Shown here piece after piece: positions 16,853 to 26,596 of a stretch of DNA of 35,623 nt (the first letter of the stretch is position 1; each line of letters opens with the position of its first letter). The stretch is from Pseudomonadales bacterium (GTDB lineage Bacteria; Pseudomonadota; Gammaproteobacteria; Pseudomonadales; UBA5518). The DNA lies in the NCBI GenBank assembly GCA_022072145.1, contig JAJVIG010000027.1:1-35623 (forward strand), written 5' to 3'. The position numbers and the translations under genes were made by a program. The notes beneath the pieces were generated by a model, which saw nothing but the letters and a program-made list of their open reading frames with translations, ran no database searches and was not told the origin of the DNA.

Positions 16853-17293
16853 GTGAAGAAAGCCGCGAAACAGACCACCTCGGAATTCAAGAATTTCACG
16901 CCCTACAAGCTGAAGAAGGGCGAGGAATACATGAATGAGAACCAGAAGGAACATTTTCGCGGCATCCTGAAAAACTGGCGCTCCGAACTCATGGAAGAGG
17001 TCGATCGCACGGTCAACCACATGAAGGACGAGGCGGCGAACTTCCCCGACCCGGCCGACCGCGCCACGCAGGAGGAAGAGTTCAGCCTCGAGCTGCGCAC
17101 GCGCGATCGCGAACGCAAGCTGATCAAGAAGATCGAGAGCACGCTCGAGCGCATCGACCAGGACGACTACGGCTTTTGCGACGCCTGCGGCGTCGAGATA
17201 GGCATCAAGCGCCTCGAGGCACGACCCACCGCGACGCTGTGCATCGACTGCAAGACGCTCGAGGAAATCAAGGAGAAACAGGAGCACGGTTGA
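16853..17293 (+). CDS. dksA: RNA polymerase-binding transcription factor DksA
   Basis: Binds the RNA polymerase secondary channel and works with ppGpp on rRNA and amino-acid promoters. The 146-residue product has a coiled coil with the acidic tip DPADRA (the DxxDxA motif) and a C-terminal four-cysteine zinc finger (CDAC and CIDC). I chose GTG 16853: GAGG lies 8 bases upstream, and the N-terminal extension before GEEYMNE matches E. coli DksA in length. The internal ATG at 16931 would remove this extension. dksA-gluQ order is conserved in gammaproteobacteria. One likely target, the rRNA promoter at 121-148, is in the same window. Confidence 0.96.
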   Translation: MKKAAKQTTSEFKNFTPYKLKKGEEYMNENQKEHFRGILKNWRSELMEEVDRTVNHMKDEAANFPDPADRATQEEEFSLELRTRDRERKLIKKIESTLERIDQDDYGFCDACGVEIGIKRLEARPTATLCIDCKTLEEIKEKQEHG

Positions 17294-17344
17294 TCGCCGT
17301 CCGGCCCCGGTCACGCCACCGGATCGCGCCCGACCCGCTCGACG

Positions 17345-18223
17345 ATGGCGACCTCCGCGTACCGCGGGCGCTTCGCTCCCTCCCCTACCGGCCCCCTGCA
17401 CCTCGGCTCGCTGTGCGCCGCGCTCGCAAGCTTTCTCGACGCGCGCGCCGCACGCGGCGAATGGCTGCTGCGCATCGAGGACATCGACCCGCCGCGCGAG
17501 CAGCCCGGCGCCAGCGAGCGCATCGTCGCCAGCCTGCACGCGCACGCGCTGCACTGGGACGGCGAGATCGTGTTCCAGAGCCGGCGCCACGCGGCCTACG
17601 CGGAGGTCGTGGCGCGTCTGCTGGCGGGCGGACACGCGTTCCACTGCAACTGCAGCCGCAAGGATCTGCAGGCAGACCACGGCCGCCACCGCGCCGCGTG
17701 CCCGCGCTCGGCGACGTCACCGCCCGGTGCGTCCGCGGTGCGCCTGCGCGCCTGCGCCACACGCTATTGCTTCGACGACCTGATCCTCGGCCGCGTGACG
17801 CTGCCCTCGCCCGCCGGTGACGACGACTTCGTGATACGTCGTCGCGACGGGCTGTACGCGTACCAGCTCGCGGTGGTCGTCGACGACGCGTGGCAAGGAA
17901 TCACCCACGTGGTACGCGGACGCGACCTGCTCGACTCCACCCCGCACCAAGTGTTTCTGCACGAGATGCTCGGCGTCCCGCCGCCGCGCTTCGCGCACCT
18001 GCCGCTGCTGCTGAACGCCGACGGCGACAAGCTCAGCAAGCAGAACCACGCGCCCGCCCTCTACGATGCCGAGGCGAGCGCGAATCTGCTGTTCTGCCTG
18101 CGCGCGCTGGGCCAGCCGGTGCCGCCCCGCGAACAGCACGACGACTGCGAGGCGCTGCTGCGCTGGGCGATCGCGCACTGGGACCGTACCCGTGTGCCGC
18201 ACGTGGACCTCGGCGTGCCGTGA
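17345..18223 (+). CDS. gluQ: Glutamyl-Q tRNA(Asp) synthetase
   Basis: Paralogue of the GluRS catalytic core that attaches glutamate to queuosine in tRNA(Asp). The 292-residue product has RGRFAPSPTGPLHLGSL (HIGH region), LRIEDIDPPRE, zinc-binding cysteines in FHCNCSRKDL and AACPRS, and KLSKQ in the KMSKS position. The anticodon-binding domain of GluRS is absent, as expected. It lies 51 bases after dksA, the usual arrangement. Confidence 0.95.
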   Translation: MATSAYRGRFAPSPTGPLHLGSLCAALASFLDARAARGEWLLRIEDIDPPREQPGASERIVASLHAHALHWDGEIVFQSRRHAAYAEVVARLLAGGHAFHCNCSRKDLQADHGRHRAACPRSATSPPGASAVRLRACATRYCFDDLILGRVTLPSPAGDDDFVIRRRDGLYAYQLAVVVDDAWQGITHVVRGRDLLDSTPHQVFLHEMLGVPPPRFAHLPLLLNADGDKLSKQNHAPALYDAEASANLLFCLRALGQPVPPREQHDDCEALLRWAIAHWDRTRVPHVDLGVP

Positions 18224-18240
18224 ACCGGCGTGGGCCACGC

Positions 18241-18270
18241 TTGGCAAGGGCGCCCGGCGGTCATTAACAT
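18241..18270 (+). promoter_or_regulatory. Candidate promoter for cbrX-cbrA-cbrB
   Basis: TTGGCA (18241-18246) and TTAACA/TAACAT (18264-18270) with a 17 or 18-base spacer lie between gluQ and cbrX. Initiation would be about 20 bases before the cbrX start. Confidence 0.5.
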
Positions 18271-18296
18271 CGCCGCACCCGACCCGGCGACCATCC

Positions 18297-18473
18297 ATGT
18301 ACCTCAACAGGATCCTGCTGCTGGTTCTGGTACTGCTGTACGTGTTCGCCCCGATCATGACCGACTGGGTCGCGGCCGGCGGCACGCAGTGGTACCGGCC
18401 GCATATCATCTGGGCGATCGTGATCGCGGTCTCCGGCGTCGCGCTGTACCGGGGACGCAGCGATGACGCTTGA
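18297..18473 (+). CDS. cbrX: Small membrane protein CbrX-like
   Basis: A 58-residue protein with two predicted membrane helices (about residues 5-21 and 38-53) and a short charged tail. Its last 11 bases overlap the start of cbrA, implying translational coupling. In Pseudomonas a small ORF named cbrX occupies the same place before cbrA. Identity is by position, size and topology rather than by confident sequence recognition. It may assist CbrA translation or assembly. Confidence 0.75.
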   Translation: MYLNRILLLVLVLLYVFAPIMTDWVAAGGTQWYRPHIIWAIVIAVSGVALYRGRSDDA

Positions 18474-21438
18474 CTACGGCACGCTGGTCGTCGTCGGCAT
18501 CGGCTACCTGTGGCTGCTGTTCGCGATCGCGTGGGCCACCGACCGCGGATTCCTGCCCGAATCGATCGCATCCCATCCGCTGGTCTACACGCTGTCGCTC
18601 GGGATCGTGGCCGGCGCGTGGCCGATGTTCGGCAGCATCAGCGTCGCGGCGCATTTCGGTTACGGCTACCTCGGTTATTTCGTGGGAACCGGCGTGATGT
18701 TCCTGTTCGCGCCGCTGCTGCTGATCCCGTTGTGGCGGATCTGCCGACGCTTCCAGCTCACCTCACTCGCCGATCTGCTCGCGTTCCGCTACCGTGGCGC
18801 GCACGTCGGCGCGATCGCCACCTTCGGCCTGCTGGCCACCGCGCTCCCGCTGCTGATCGCGCAGATCAAGCTGGTATCCGGGCTCGGTGCGCGGCTGACC
18901 GGGGAACTCGCGACCGATCCGGCCTCCGGACGGCTCGGGCTGGTGGTGGCCGGCGGGATCGCGGTGTTCGCGATCCTGTTCGGTGCACGACCCATATCGG
19001 AGAAGGAACGCCACAACGGCCTCATCGTCGCGATGGCGTTCGAGTCTCTGGTCAAGCTCGGCTGCTTCCTCGCGCTCGGCGCCTTCGTGCTGTTCGAGGT
19101 GCACGGCGGCAGTGCCGGGCTGGGCAGCTGGCTCGAGGCGCAGCCTGGCCTGGTCGAGTCGCTGCACGCAAGCATGCGCTCGAGTTCCTCGCACATGATG
19201 ACGCTGACCTTCTTCGCGGCGGTGGTGGGCCTGCCCGACCTGTTCCACATGGCGCTGTACGAGAACCCCAGTCCGCGCGCCGTGGTGCGAGCGAGCTGGG
19301 GCTTTCCGGTGTTCCTGCTGCTGCTGTCGCTGCCGGTGCTGCCGCTGCTGTGGGCCGAGCTGCGGCTCGGCACCACCGGCGCGGTCGAGTTCATCGCGAT
19401 CGGCGCGCAGAGCGCCAACCCGACGATCGGACTACTGACCTTCATCGCCTGCGTGTCCGCGGCGACATCGATGACGGTCGTGACCACGCTCGCGCTCGCC
19501 TCGGCGACGCTGAACAACCTGGTCCTTCCCTTTTACCGGCCAGGGGAACTCTACCGGCCTGGGGAACGCAGCGACCCGTACCGCGGACTCACGCTGACGC
19601 GCTCGGTACTGATCGCACTGCTGGTGCTGGCCGCCTACCTGATCTCGGCCCGCCTGCCCGACGAAGGCATCGTCGAGACGCTCGGCTTCAGCGCCTTCGT
19701 CGCCGCAGCGCAGTTCTTCCCCGGCCTGCTCGCGCTGCTGTACTGGCCGCGCGCGAACCGCATCGGGCTGCTCGGCGGGCTGGCCGGCGGCTATGCGGTG
19801 TGGCTGCTCGCACTGGTGGACCCGGCGCCGGGCTCGGTGCTCGGCATCGTGCATGCGCTGCTGCCGTTCGCGATCGAAGACAATCCGTGGGCAGGCGCTG
19901 CGGTGAACAGCCTGGCGCTGAACGCCACGCTGCTGTTCGTGCTGTCCCAGCTCAGCACCCAGAGCACCGAGGAACAGGAGGCCGCGACGAGCTGCAGTCT
20001 CGACAACCTCAGTGGCGCGGCGCGTCACCGCCTGCTCGCCCGCTCGCCCGGGGACTTCGTGTCGGGGCTCGGTTCGGCGCTGGGCGAGGAGCGGGCGCGG
20101 CGCGAGGTCGAGCGCGCGTTGCGCGACCTCGGCTACGCCCCGACCGAGACGCGCCCGTACGCGATGCGGCGCCTGCGCGAACGCATCGAGGCAAACCTGT
20201 CGCGGCTGGTCGGCGCCGAAGTGGCGATGGAGCTGATCAACCGCGGCGCGCCATTCGTTCACGAGGACACCGCCTCGACCGGCGACCTGACACTGGTCGA
20301 GTCGCGGCTCGAGGATTACCAGCGGCACCTGACCGGCTTCACGGCCGAACTCGACGCGCTGCGGCGCTTCTACCGCGACACGCTCTATGCCCTGCCGCTC
20401 GGGGTCTGCGGCACCAACGCGCGCGGCGAGATCGTGATGTGGAACGCGGCACTGCAGCGCATCACCGGCATCGACGCGCGCACGGTGCTCGGATCCACAC
20501 TCGACGGCCTGCCCGAGCCTTGGGGTTCGCTGCTGACCGGCTTCCTGAGATCGAGCGAATCGCACCTGCACCAGCACCGGGTCGGGGCGCGCGGCAACCG
20601 ACTGTGCCTGTCGCTGCACAAGACCGCCGACGCCGCCCCCGGCAGCCGCACCGGGGACGCGCGCTTCATCCTGCTCGAGGACGTGACCGAAACACAGCGC
20701 CTGCAGGACGAACTGCTGCACACCGAACGGCTGGCCTCGATCGGCCGCCTCGCCGCGGGCGTGGCGCACGAGATCGGCAATCCGGTCACCGGCATCGATT
20801 CGCTGGCGCAGAACCTGCTGGCCGACAGCGCCGACGACGATTGCCACGAGTCGGCGCGCCTGATCCTCCAGCAGACCCAGCGCATCAGCAACATCGTGCA
20901 CGCACTGGTCGGCTTCGCGCACACCGGCGCGAACCGCGCCTCGGAACCGGTGCCGGTGGCGGTGGCGCAGTGTGCCGCCGAGGCGATCTACCTGCTCGGG
21001 CTGGACCGCAGCGCGCGTCCGGTACGGTTCCTGAACCTCTGCCCGCCGTCGGTCTGCGTGCGCGGCGACGGCCAACGCCTGCTGCAGGTGTTCATCAACC
21101 TGTTGAGCAACGCACGCGCGGCCAGCGCCGATCACGGCGAGATCGCGATCGCGGCGCAGGACCAGGGCGAAACCGTGCTGATCACGGTCACCGACGACGG
21201 CTGCGGCATCCCGCCGGCGAAGCTCGAACAGGTGTTCGAACCGTTCTACACCACCAAATCACCGGGCGAAGGCACCGGGCTTGGCTTGTCGCTGGTCTAC
21301 TCGATCGTGCGCGACATGGGCGGCAGCGTGAGCCTGCACAGTCCGGTCGACGCGGCGACCGGACGCGGTACGCGCGCGCTGATCCGGCTGCCGAGCGCCG
21401 GCTCCGCGGGGCCGGCACTGGAAATCGGGGGGCATTGA
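18463..21438 (+). CDS. cbrA: Sensor histidine kinase CbrA with sodium/solute symporter domain
   Basis: A 991-residue fusion of a transporter and a kinase. Residues 1-490 form about 13 membrane helices of the sodium:solute symporter (SLC5) fold. A helical linker (about 500-620, STAC-like) and a PAS-like domain (about 640-745) follow. The HisKA domain has the phospho-acceptor H769 in GVAHEIGNP. The HATPase domain has the N-box INLLSNARA, DDGCGIPP and GTGLGLSLVYS. The partner is CbrB directly downstream. In Pseudomonas CbrA takes up histidine and controls the carbon/nitrogen balance. No part of the phosphotransfer machinery appears missing. Confidence 0.95.
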   Translation: MTLDYGTLVVVGIGYLWLLFAIAWATDRGFLPESIASHPLVYTLSLGIVAGAWPMFGSISVAAHFGYGYLGYFVGTGVMFLFAPLLLIPLWRICRRFQLTSLADLLAFRYRGAHVGAIATFGLLATALPLLIAQIKLVSGLGARLTGELATDPASGRLGLVVAGGIAVFAILFGARPISEKERHNGLIVAMAFESLVKLGCFLALGAFVLFEVHGGSAGLGSWLEAQPGLVESLHASMRSSSSHMMTLTFFAAVVGLPDLFHMALYENPSPRAVVRASWGFPVFLLLLSLPVLPLLWAELRLGTTGAVEFIAIGAQSANPTIGLLTFIACVSAATSMTVVTTLALASATLNNLVLPFYRPGELYRPGERSDPYRGLTLTRSVLIALLVLAAYLISARLPDEGIVETLGFSAFVAAAQFFPGLLALLYWPRANRIGLLGGLAGGYAVWLLALVDPAPGSVLGIVHALLPFAIEDNPWAGAAVNSLALNATLLFVLSQLSTQSTEEQEAATSCSLDNLSGAARHRLLARSPGDFVSGLGSALGEERARREVERALRDLGYAPTETRPYAMRRLRERIEANLSRLVGAEVAMELINRGAPFVHEDTASTGDLTLVESRLEDYQRHLTGFTAELDALRRFYRDTLYALPLGVCGTNARGEIVMWNAALQRITGIDARTVLGSTLDGLPEPWGSLLTGFLRSSESHLHQHRVGARGNRLCLSLHKTADAAPGSRTGDARFILLEDVTETQRLQDELLHTERLASIGRLAAGVAHEIGNPVTGIDSLAQNLLADSADDDCHESARLILQQTQRISNIVHALVGFAHTGANRASEPVPVAVAQCAAEAIYLLGLDRSARPVRFLNLCPPSVCVRGDGQRLLQVFINLLSNARAASADHGEIAIAAQDQGETVLITVTDDGCGIPPAKLEQVFEPFYTTKSPGEGTGLGLSLVYSIVRDMGGSVSLHSPVDAATGRGTRALIRLPSAGSAGPALEIGGH

Positions 21439-21482
21439 CGTTATGTTCTGGACCCTGGTGACGCCACCACGAGGCTGTAGCA

Positions 21483-22880
<1,398 letters not shown>

Positions 22881-23054
22881 GCGCACCACGCAGCGCAGCG
22901 GCGCTCGTGCATACGCCGCGGGAACGTTCGAAACGGCGTATCGGTAACGGAACGGGCAGGCTTGCAGAGCCGGTTGTTACCTTTATTCACAGCGCATCGG
23001 GGCGCGATAAAAATCGCTTGCCGCATCGAAAAACGGGTGTTTAACTGGAGCCAT

Positions 23055-23077
23055 AACAATAACGACAGAACAATAAC
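23055..23077 (+). promoter_or_regulatory. Two CA motifs (AACAATAAC), putative Hfq/Crc binding sites
   Basis: Identical 9-base motifs begin at 23055 and 23069, 14 bases apart, in an A-rich single-stranded stretch of an otherwise GC-rich region. Each contains a perfect AAnAAnAA. Confidence 0.5.
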
Positions 23078-23099
23078 ACTAATCGGGTTGAGACCTGTG

Positions 23100-23128
23100 C
23101 GGGGAAGGAAACTTCCCCGTTGCTGTTT
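23100..23128 (+). terminator. Intrinsic terminator after the CA motifs
   Basis: CGGGGAAG and CTTCCCCG (23100-23107, 23112-23119) form an 8-base stem closed by a GAAA tetraloop, followed by TTGCTGTTT. The U-tract is interrupted, so efficiency may be moderate. Confidence 0.65.
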
Positions 23129-23192
23129 CCGGGACCCGTGAAATCCGCTTCCGTCCGCTGCGCCCGCCCCCCGTAATCGCCGCACCGCGCTG

Positions 23193-23201
23193 TGATAGAC
23201 T
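23193..23201 (+). promoter_or_regulatory. Extended -10 promoter for pcnB
   Basis: TGA-TAGACT lies 37 bases before the pcnB start and downstream of the terminator at 23100-23128, so pcnB has its own transcription start. Confidence 0.5.
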
Positions 23202-23238
23202 CGCACCCCGTTTCGATCCGCCAGGAAAGCACACGCCG

Positions 23239-24597
23239 TTGAATCAGGCCTCCGACCAGACCGCCCGCGCAACCGCGGGAAGCGGCGCGCCGCGCTGCCG
23301 TCGTTACGGTGCCGGCGAGCATCGCATTCCGCCACAATCGATCCCCGAGGAAGCACTGTGGGTGCACCGCGAACTGCGCGATGCCGGCCACGAGGCCTAC
23401 CTGGTCGGCGGCTGCGTGCGCGACCTGCTGCTCGGCTACGAACCGAAAGACTTCGACGTCTCGACCAGCGCCCGCCCCGAGCAGATCCGCGCCGTGTTCC
23501 GGCGCTCGCGGATCGTCGGGCGCCGTTTCCAGATCGTGCACGTGCGCTCCGGTCGCGAGGTGATCGAAGTATCGACGTTCCGCGGCCACCACAGCCCGGA
23601 CTTCGAGCCCGACGGCGACGACGACGCCTTGCCGCACAACGCGGCGGCCTACGCGGACAGCGGCATGCTGCTGCGCGACAACGTCTTCGGCACCGTCGAG
23701 GAAGACGCACTGCGGCGCGACTTCACCGTCAACGGCCTTTACTACGATCCGGACAGCGATACCGTGCTCGATTTCAGCACCGGCGTCGCTGATCTCGAGG
23801 CACGCGTGCTGCGCGTGATCGGCGATCCGGTCACCCGCTTCCAGGAAGACCCGGTGCGGATGCTGCGCGCGGCGCGCTTCGCGGCGAAGCTCGATTTCAC
23901 GATCGCTCCGGCCGCGCTGGCGGCGATCGCGCGCTGCCGCGACCTGCTCGACCAGATTCCCGCCGCGCGACTGTTCGACGAAGTGCTGAAGCTGCTGCTC
24001 ACCGGGCGCGGCGAGGCCACCTTCGCGGTGCTCGACGAACTCGGCCTGTTCGCGCCGATCTTCCCGGAAACAGCGCGCGCACTGGCGGCCGTTCCCGAGT
24101 GGCGCGCAATGATCGTGCACGCGCTCGACAACAGCGACGAGCGCATCGGGCTCGGCAAGCCGGTGACACCGGCGTTCCTGTACGCGGCGCTGCTGTGGCC
24201 GGCGCTCGCGCGGCGCATGGAAGCGCTCGCGAAGCACGCGCAGCTGCCGGAACTCGCCGCGATAAGCGAAGCCGCGCCCGAAGTGATTGCCGGGCAGTGC
24301 CGGCGCACCGTGATCCCGCGCCGCTTCTCGACGCCGATGCGCGAGATCTGGGAACTCCAGCAGCGCCTGCTCACGCGCCGCTCGCCGCAGAAACTGGCCG
24401 CGCACCCGCGCTTTCGTGCCGCCTACGATTTCGTGCTGCTGCGCGAGCAGTCGGGCGAGCAACTCGACGGCGCGGGCGACTGGTGGACCCGCTTCCAGAC
24501 CGGCGAACAGATGCCGGCTCCCGTGGCCGGGCCGCGCCCGCGCCGCCGTGCGCGCCGGCGGCGCGGCTCCGGACGCGGCAACGCGGATGGCGGCTGA
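23239..24597 (+). CDS. pcnB: Poly(A) polymerase I
   Basis: Adds 3' poly(A) tails to RNA and thereby promotes decay. The 452-residue product has the class II nucleotidyltransferase core: LVGGCVRDLLLGYEPKDFDV with the two catalytic Asp residues, then RRDFTVNGLYYD and RMLRAARFAAKL. The C-terminus is a basic Arg-rich tail, typical of PcnB and absent from CCA-adding enzymes. The start is TTG 23239 with AGGAAAG upstream; E. coli pcnB likewise uses a rare start codon that keeps expression low. The end overlaps folK by 11 bases. Confidence 0.93.
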   Translation: MNQASDQTARATAGSGAPRCRRYGAGEHRIPPQSIPEEALWVHRELRDAGHEAYLVGGCVRDLLLGYEPKDFDVSTSARPEQIRAVFRRSRIVGRRFQIVHVRSGREVIEVSTFRGHHSPDFEPDGDDDALPHNAAAYADSGMLLRDNVFGTVEEDALRRDFTVNGLYYDPDSDTVLDFSTGVADLEARVLRVIGDPVTRFQEDPVRMLRAARFAAKLDFTIAPAALAAIARCRDLLDQIPAARLFDEVLKLLLTGRGEATFAVLDELGLFAPIFPETARALAAVPEWRAMIVHALDNSDERIGLGKPVTPAFLYAALLWPALARRMEALAKHAQLPELAAISEAAPEVIAGQCRRTVIPRRFSTPMREIWELQQRLLTRRSPQKLAAHPRFRAAYDFVLLREQSGEQLDGAGDWWTRFQTGEQMPAPVAGPRPRRRARRRRGSGRGNADGG

Positions 24598-25099
24598 ACA
24601 CCGGGCATGGATCGCGCTCGGCGCGAACCTCGGCGACATCCGCTCGAGTCTGCGCGGCGCGCTCGCGGCGCTGGCGGCGCTGCCCGGCAGCCGCCTCGCC
24701 GCGGTGAGTCCGTGGTACCGCAGCCGCGCGATCGGACCGCACGACCAGCCCGACTACATCAATGGCGTGGCGGAACTGCGCACCACGCTCGGCCCGCACG
24801 CACTGCTCGCCGAACTGCAGCGCATCGAGGCCGCCGCGGGACGCGAACGCAGCGAGCGCTGGGCCGCGCGCACACTGGACCTGGACCTGCTGCTGTTCGA
24901 CGCGCTGGTGATCGCGAGCGACGGACTCGTGGTGCCGCACGCGCACCTCGCCGAGCGCAACTTCGTGGTGTTCCCGCTCTGCGACATCGCACCACGACTG
25001 CGCCTGCCCGACGGCACACGCGTCACCGAATTGCGCGAACGGCTCGGCAACGCGGGACTGCTCGCCACGTTCGCGACCCTGGAGCAACTCGATGACTAG
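24587..25099 (+). CDS. folK: 2-amino-4-hydroxy-6-hydroxymethyldihydropteridine pyrophosphokinase
   Basis: Transfers pyrophosphate from ATP to the pterin precursor of folate. The 170-residue product starts WIALGANLGD, has VSPWYRSRAIG and DYINGVAELRT, and the metal-binding RTLDLDLLLFD. Length is normal (about 160). ATG 24587 lies within the 3' end of pcnB, and its own 3' end overlaps the next gene by 8 bases, so translation is coupled. Confidence 0.94.
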   Translation: MAAEHRAWIALGANLGDIRSSLRGALAALAALPGSRLAAVSPWYRSRAIGPHDQPDYINGVAELRTTLGPHALLAELQRIEAAAGRERSERWAARTLDLDLLLFDALVIASDGLVVPHAHLAERNFVVFPLCDIAPRLRLPDGTRVTELRERLGNAGLLATFATLEQLDD

Positions 25100-25763
25100 C
25101 CGCGCCAGCGCGCCCGCGACGCGCCCCGCACCCCCGCGTTTCATCGCCGTCGAGGGTCCGATCGGCGCCGGCAAGACCACGCTGGCATGCCGTCTGGCTG
25201 CAACCTTCGGCCACGAGACCATGCTCGAGCTCGCCGAGGCAAATCCTTTCCTCGACGGTTTCTATCGCGAACGCGCGCGCAACGCACTGGCCACCCAGTT
25301 ACATTTCCTGATCCAGCGCGCACGCCAGCTCGACGCGATTCGCCAGTCGGACCTGTTCCAGAACTCGCGCGTCAGCGACTTCCTGATCGAGAAGGACCGC
25401 CTGTTCGCGCGCGTGAACCTCGACGCCAACGAATACGCGCTGTACGAGACCGTGTTCGAGCGCCTGGTGCCGAGCACGCCGCGGCCGGACCTCGTGATCT
25501 ACCTGCAGGCACCGGTCGACGTGCTGGTCGAGCGCATCCAGCGCCGCGGCATCGCGGCCGAGCAGCTGATCGAGCGCCGCTACCTCGAACAGCTGAACGA
25601 AGCCTACAGCCAGTTCTTCCACTACTACGACGAGGCGCCGCTGCTGATCGTCAACGCGGCCGCTATTGACTTCGCAAATGACGAAAACCACTATACCGAG
25701 CTCGTCGATTACCTGCTGAATGTCCGCGCCGGCAGACAGTATTTCAATCCCACCTTCTTCTGA
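25092..25763 (+). CDS. Deoxynucleoside kinase family protein
   Basis: A 223-residue P-loop kinase of the dNK/dGK family (PF01712 type). The Walker A loop is [10 protein letters not shown] (21-30), followed by the conserved ENPFL-like segment [19 protein letters not shown], and the lid-type VERIQRRGI. Such enzymes phosphorylate deoxyadenosine, deoxyguanosine or related nucleosides. Its start overlaps the folK stop and it lies 13 bases before panB. This folK-kinase-panB arrangement occurs in several gammaproteobacteria outside Pseudomonas; the natural substrate here is not known. Confidence 0.85.
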   Translation: MTSRASAPATRPAPPRFIAVEGPIGAGKTTLACRLAATFGHETMLELAEANPFLDGFYRERARNALATQLHFLIQRARQLDAIRQSDLFQNSRVSDFLIEKDRLFARVNLDANEYALYETVFERLVPSTPRPDLVIYLQAPVDVLVERIQRRGIAAEQLIERRYLEQLNEAYSQFFHYYDEAPLLIVNAAAIDFANDENHYTELVDYLLNVRAGRQYFNPTFF

Positions 25764-25776
25764 CGGGACGCAGGAA

Positions 25777-26568
25777 ATGAAGGGAATCACGATCCGGACA
25801 CTGCAGGAAGCGAAGCGCGAGAGCCGCCGCTTCTGCTGTGTCACCGCCTACGATGCCAGCTTCGCACGCGTGGCTGCACAGGCCGGCATCGAGACGATCC
25901 TGGTCGGCGATTCGCTCGGCATGGTGCTGCAGGGACACACGAGCACGCTGCCCGTCACCGTCGAGGAAATGGCCTATCACACGCGCTGCGTCGCGAGCGC
26001 CGCCGCCCCCGCGCTGGTGATCGGCGACATGCCGTTCATGAGCTACGCGACTCCCGAGCAGGCGCTGCGCAACGCGGCTACGCTGATGCAGGCCGGCGCG
26101 CAGGTGGTCAAGCTCGAAGGCGGTGAGTGGCTCGCGGAGACGGTGCGCCTGCTCGCCGAGCGCGGCATCCCGGTGTGTGCGCACCTCGGTCTCACGCCGC
26201 AGTCGGTCAACAGCTTCGGGGGGTTCGTGGTGCAGGGCCGCGACCCCGCGGCCGCGCGCCGCATCGCCGAGGATTCGCGCGCGCTCGCCGAGGCCGGGGC
26301 GGCGCTGCTGGTGCTCGAGTGCGTGCCGCGTGCGCTGGCGGCGGAGATCACCGCGTCGGTGAGGGTGCCGGTGATCGGCATCGGTGCCGGCGCGGCCACC
26401 GATGCGCAGGTGCTGGTCATGCACGACATGCTCGGCATGAACCCTCGTCCACCGCGTTTCGTGCAGAATTTCCTCTCCGAGGGGCGCGACATCGCCGGCG
26501 CCTTCGCCGCTTACGCCGCGGCCGTGCGCGACGGCAGTTTTCCGCGCCCGGAACACGGTTTCGACTGA
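25777..26568 (+). CDS. panB: 3-methyl-2-oxobutanoate hydroxymethyltransferase
   Basis: Makes ketopantoate from 2-oxoisovalerate and methylene-tetrahydrofolate, the first committed step of pantothenate synthesis. The 263-residue product has [47 protein letters not shown] and [23 protein letters not shown] 25777 was chosen over an upstream in-frame start at 25720 because it matches the family length and follows GCAGGAA. The methyl donor is a folate, which fits linkage to folK. Confidence 0.95.
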   Translation: MKGITIRTLQEAKRESRRFCCVTAYDASFARVAAQAGIETILVGDSLGMVLQGHTSTLPVTVEEMAYHTRCVASAAAPALVIGDMPFMSYATPEQALRNAATLMQAGAQVVKLEGGEWLAETVRLLAERGIPVCAHLGLTPQSVNSFGGFVVQGRDPAAARRIAEDSRALAEAGAALLVLECVPRALAAEITASVRVPVIGIGAGAATDAQVLVMHDMLGMNPRPPRFVQNFLSEGRDIAGAFAAYAAAVRDGSFPRPEHGFD

Positions 26569-26596
26569 ACAGGCGCCGCAGCACGGAGACGCAGGC

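Larger units (their letters stand above)
22911..23128 (+). ncRNA. Candidate CrcZ-like regulatory RNA between cbrB and pcnB
   Basis: The 358-base gap after cbrB holds no gene but much RNA structure. There is an 8-base stem ATACGCCG/CGGCGTAT (22911-22941) and nested pairings GGTAAC/GTTACC around GGCT/AGCC (about 22943-22980). Two copies of AACAATAAC (23055-23063 and 23069-23077) match AAnAANAA-type CA motifs bound by Hfq/Crc. A terminator ends the region at 23128. In Pseudomonas the sRNA CrcZ is encoded in exactly this gap and titrates Hfq/Crc through CA motifs. The 5' end is not defined: weak candidates are TTGCCG-17-TTAACT (23018-23046) and a GATAAA at 23006. Alternatively the motifs belong to a cbrB 3' UTR. 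Confidence 0.5.

Noticed and set aside
15250..16938. Long plus-strand open frame through the REP array and opposite the hemerythrin gene
   Set aside because: Its start is a translation of the tandem repeats and the rest is antisense to a gene with recognisable motifs.
22911..22941. tRNA-like T-loop sequence (GTTCGAAAC)
   Set aside because: No acceptor, D or anticodon stem can be drawn around it; it lies in the loop of a simple hairpin.
22954..22966. Possible sigma-54 promoter (GGG...TTGC) downstream of cbrB
   Set aside because: Only seven or eight bases lie between GG and GC; ten are needed.
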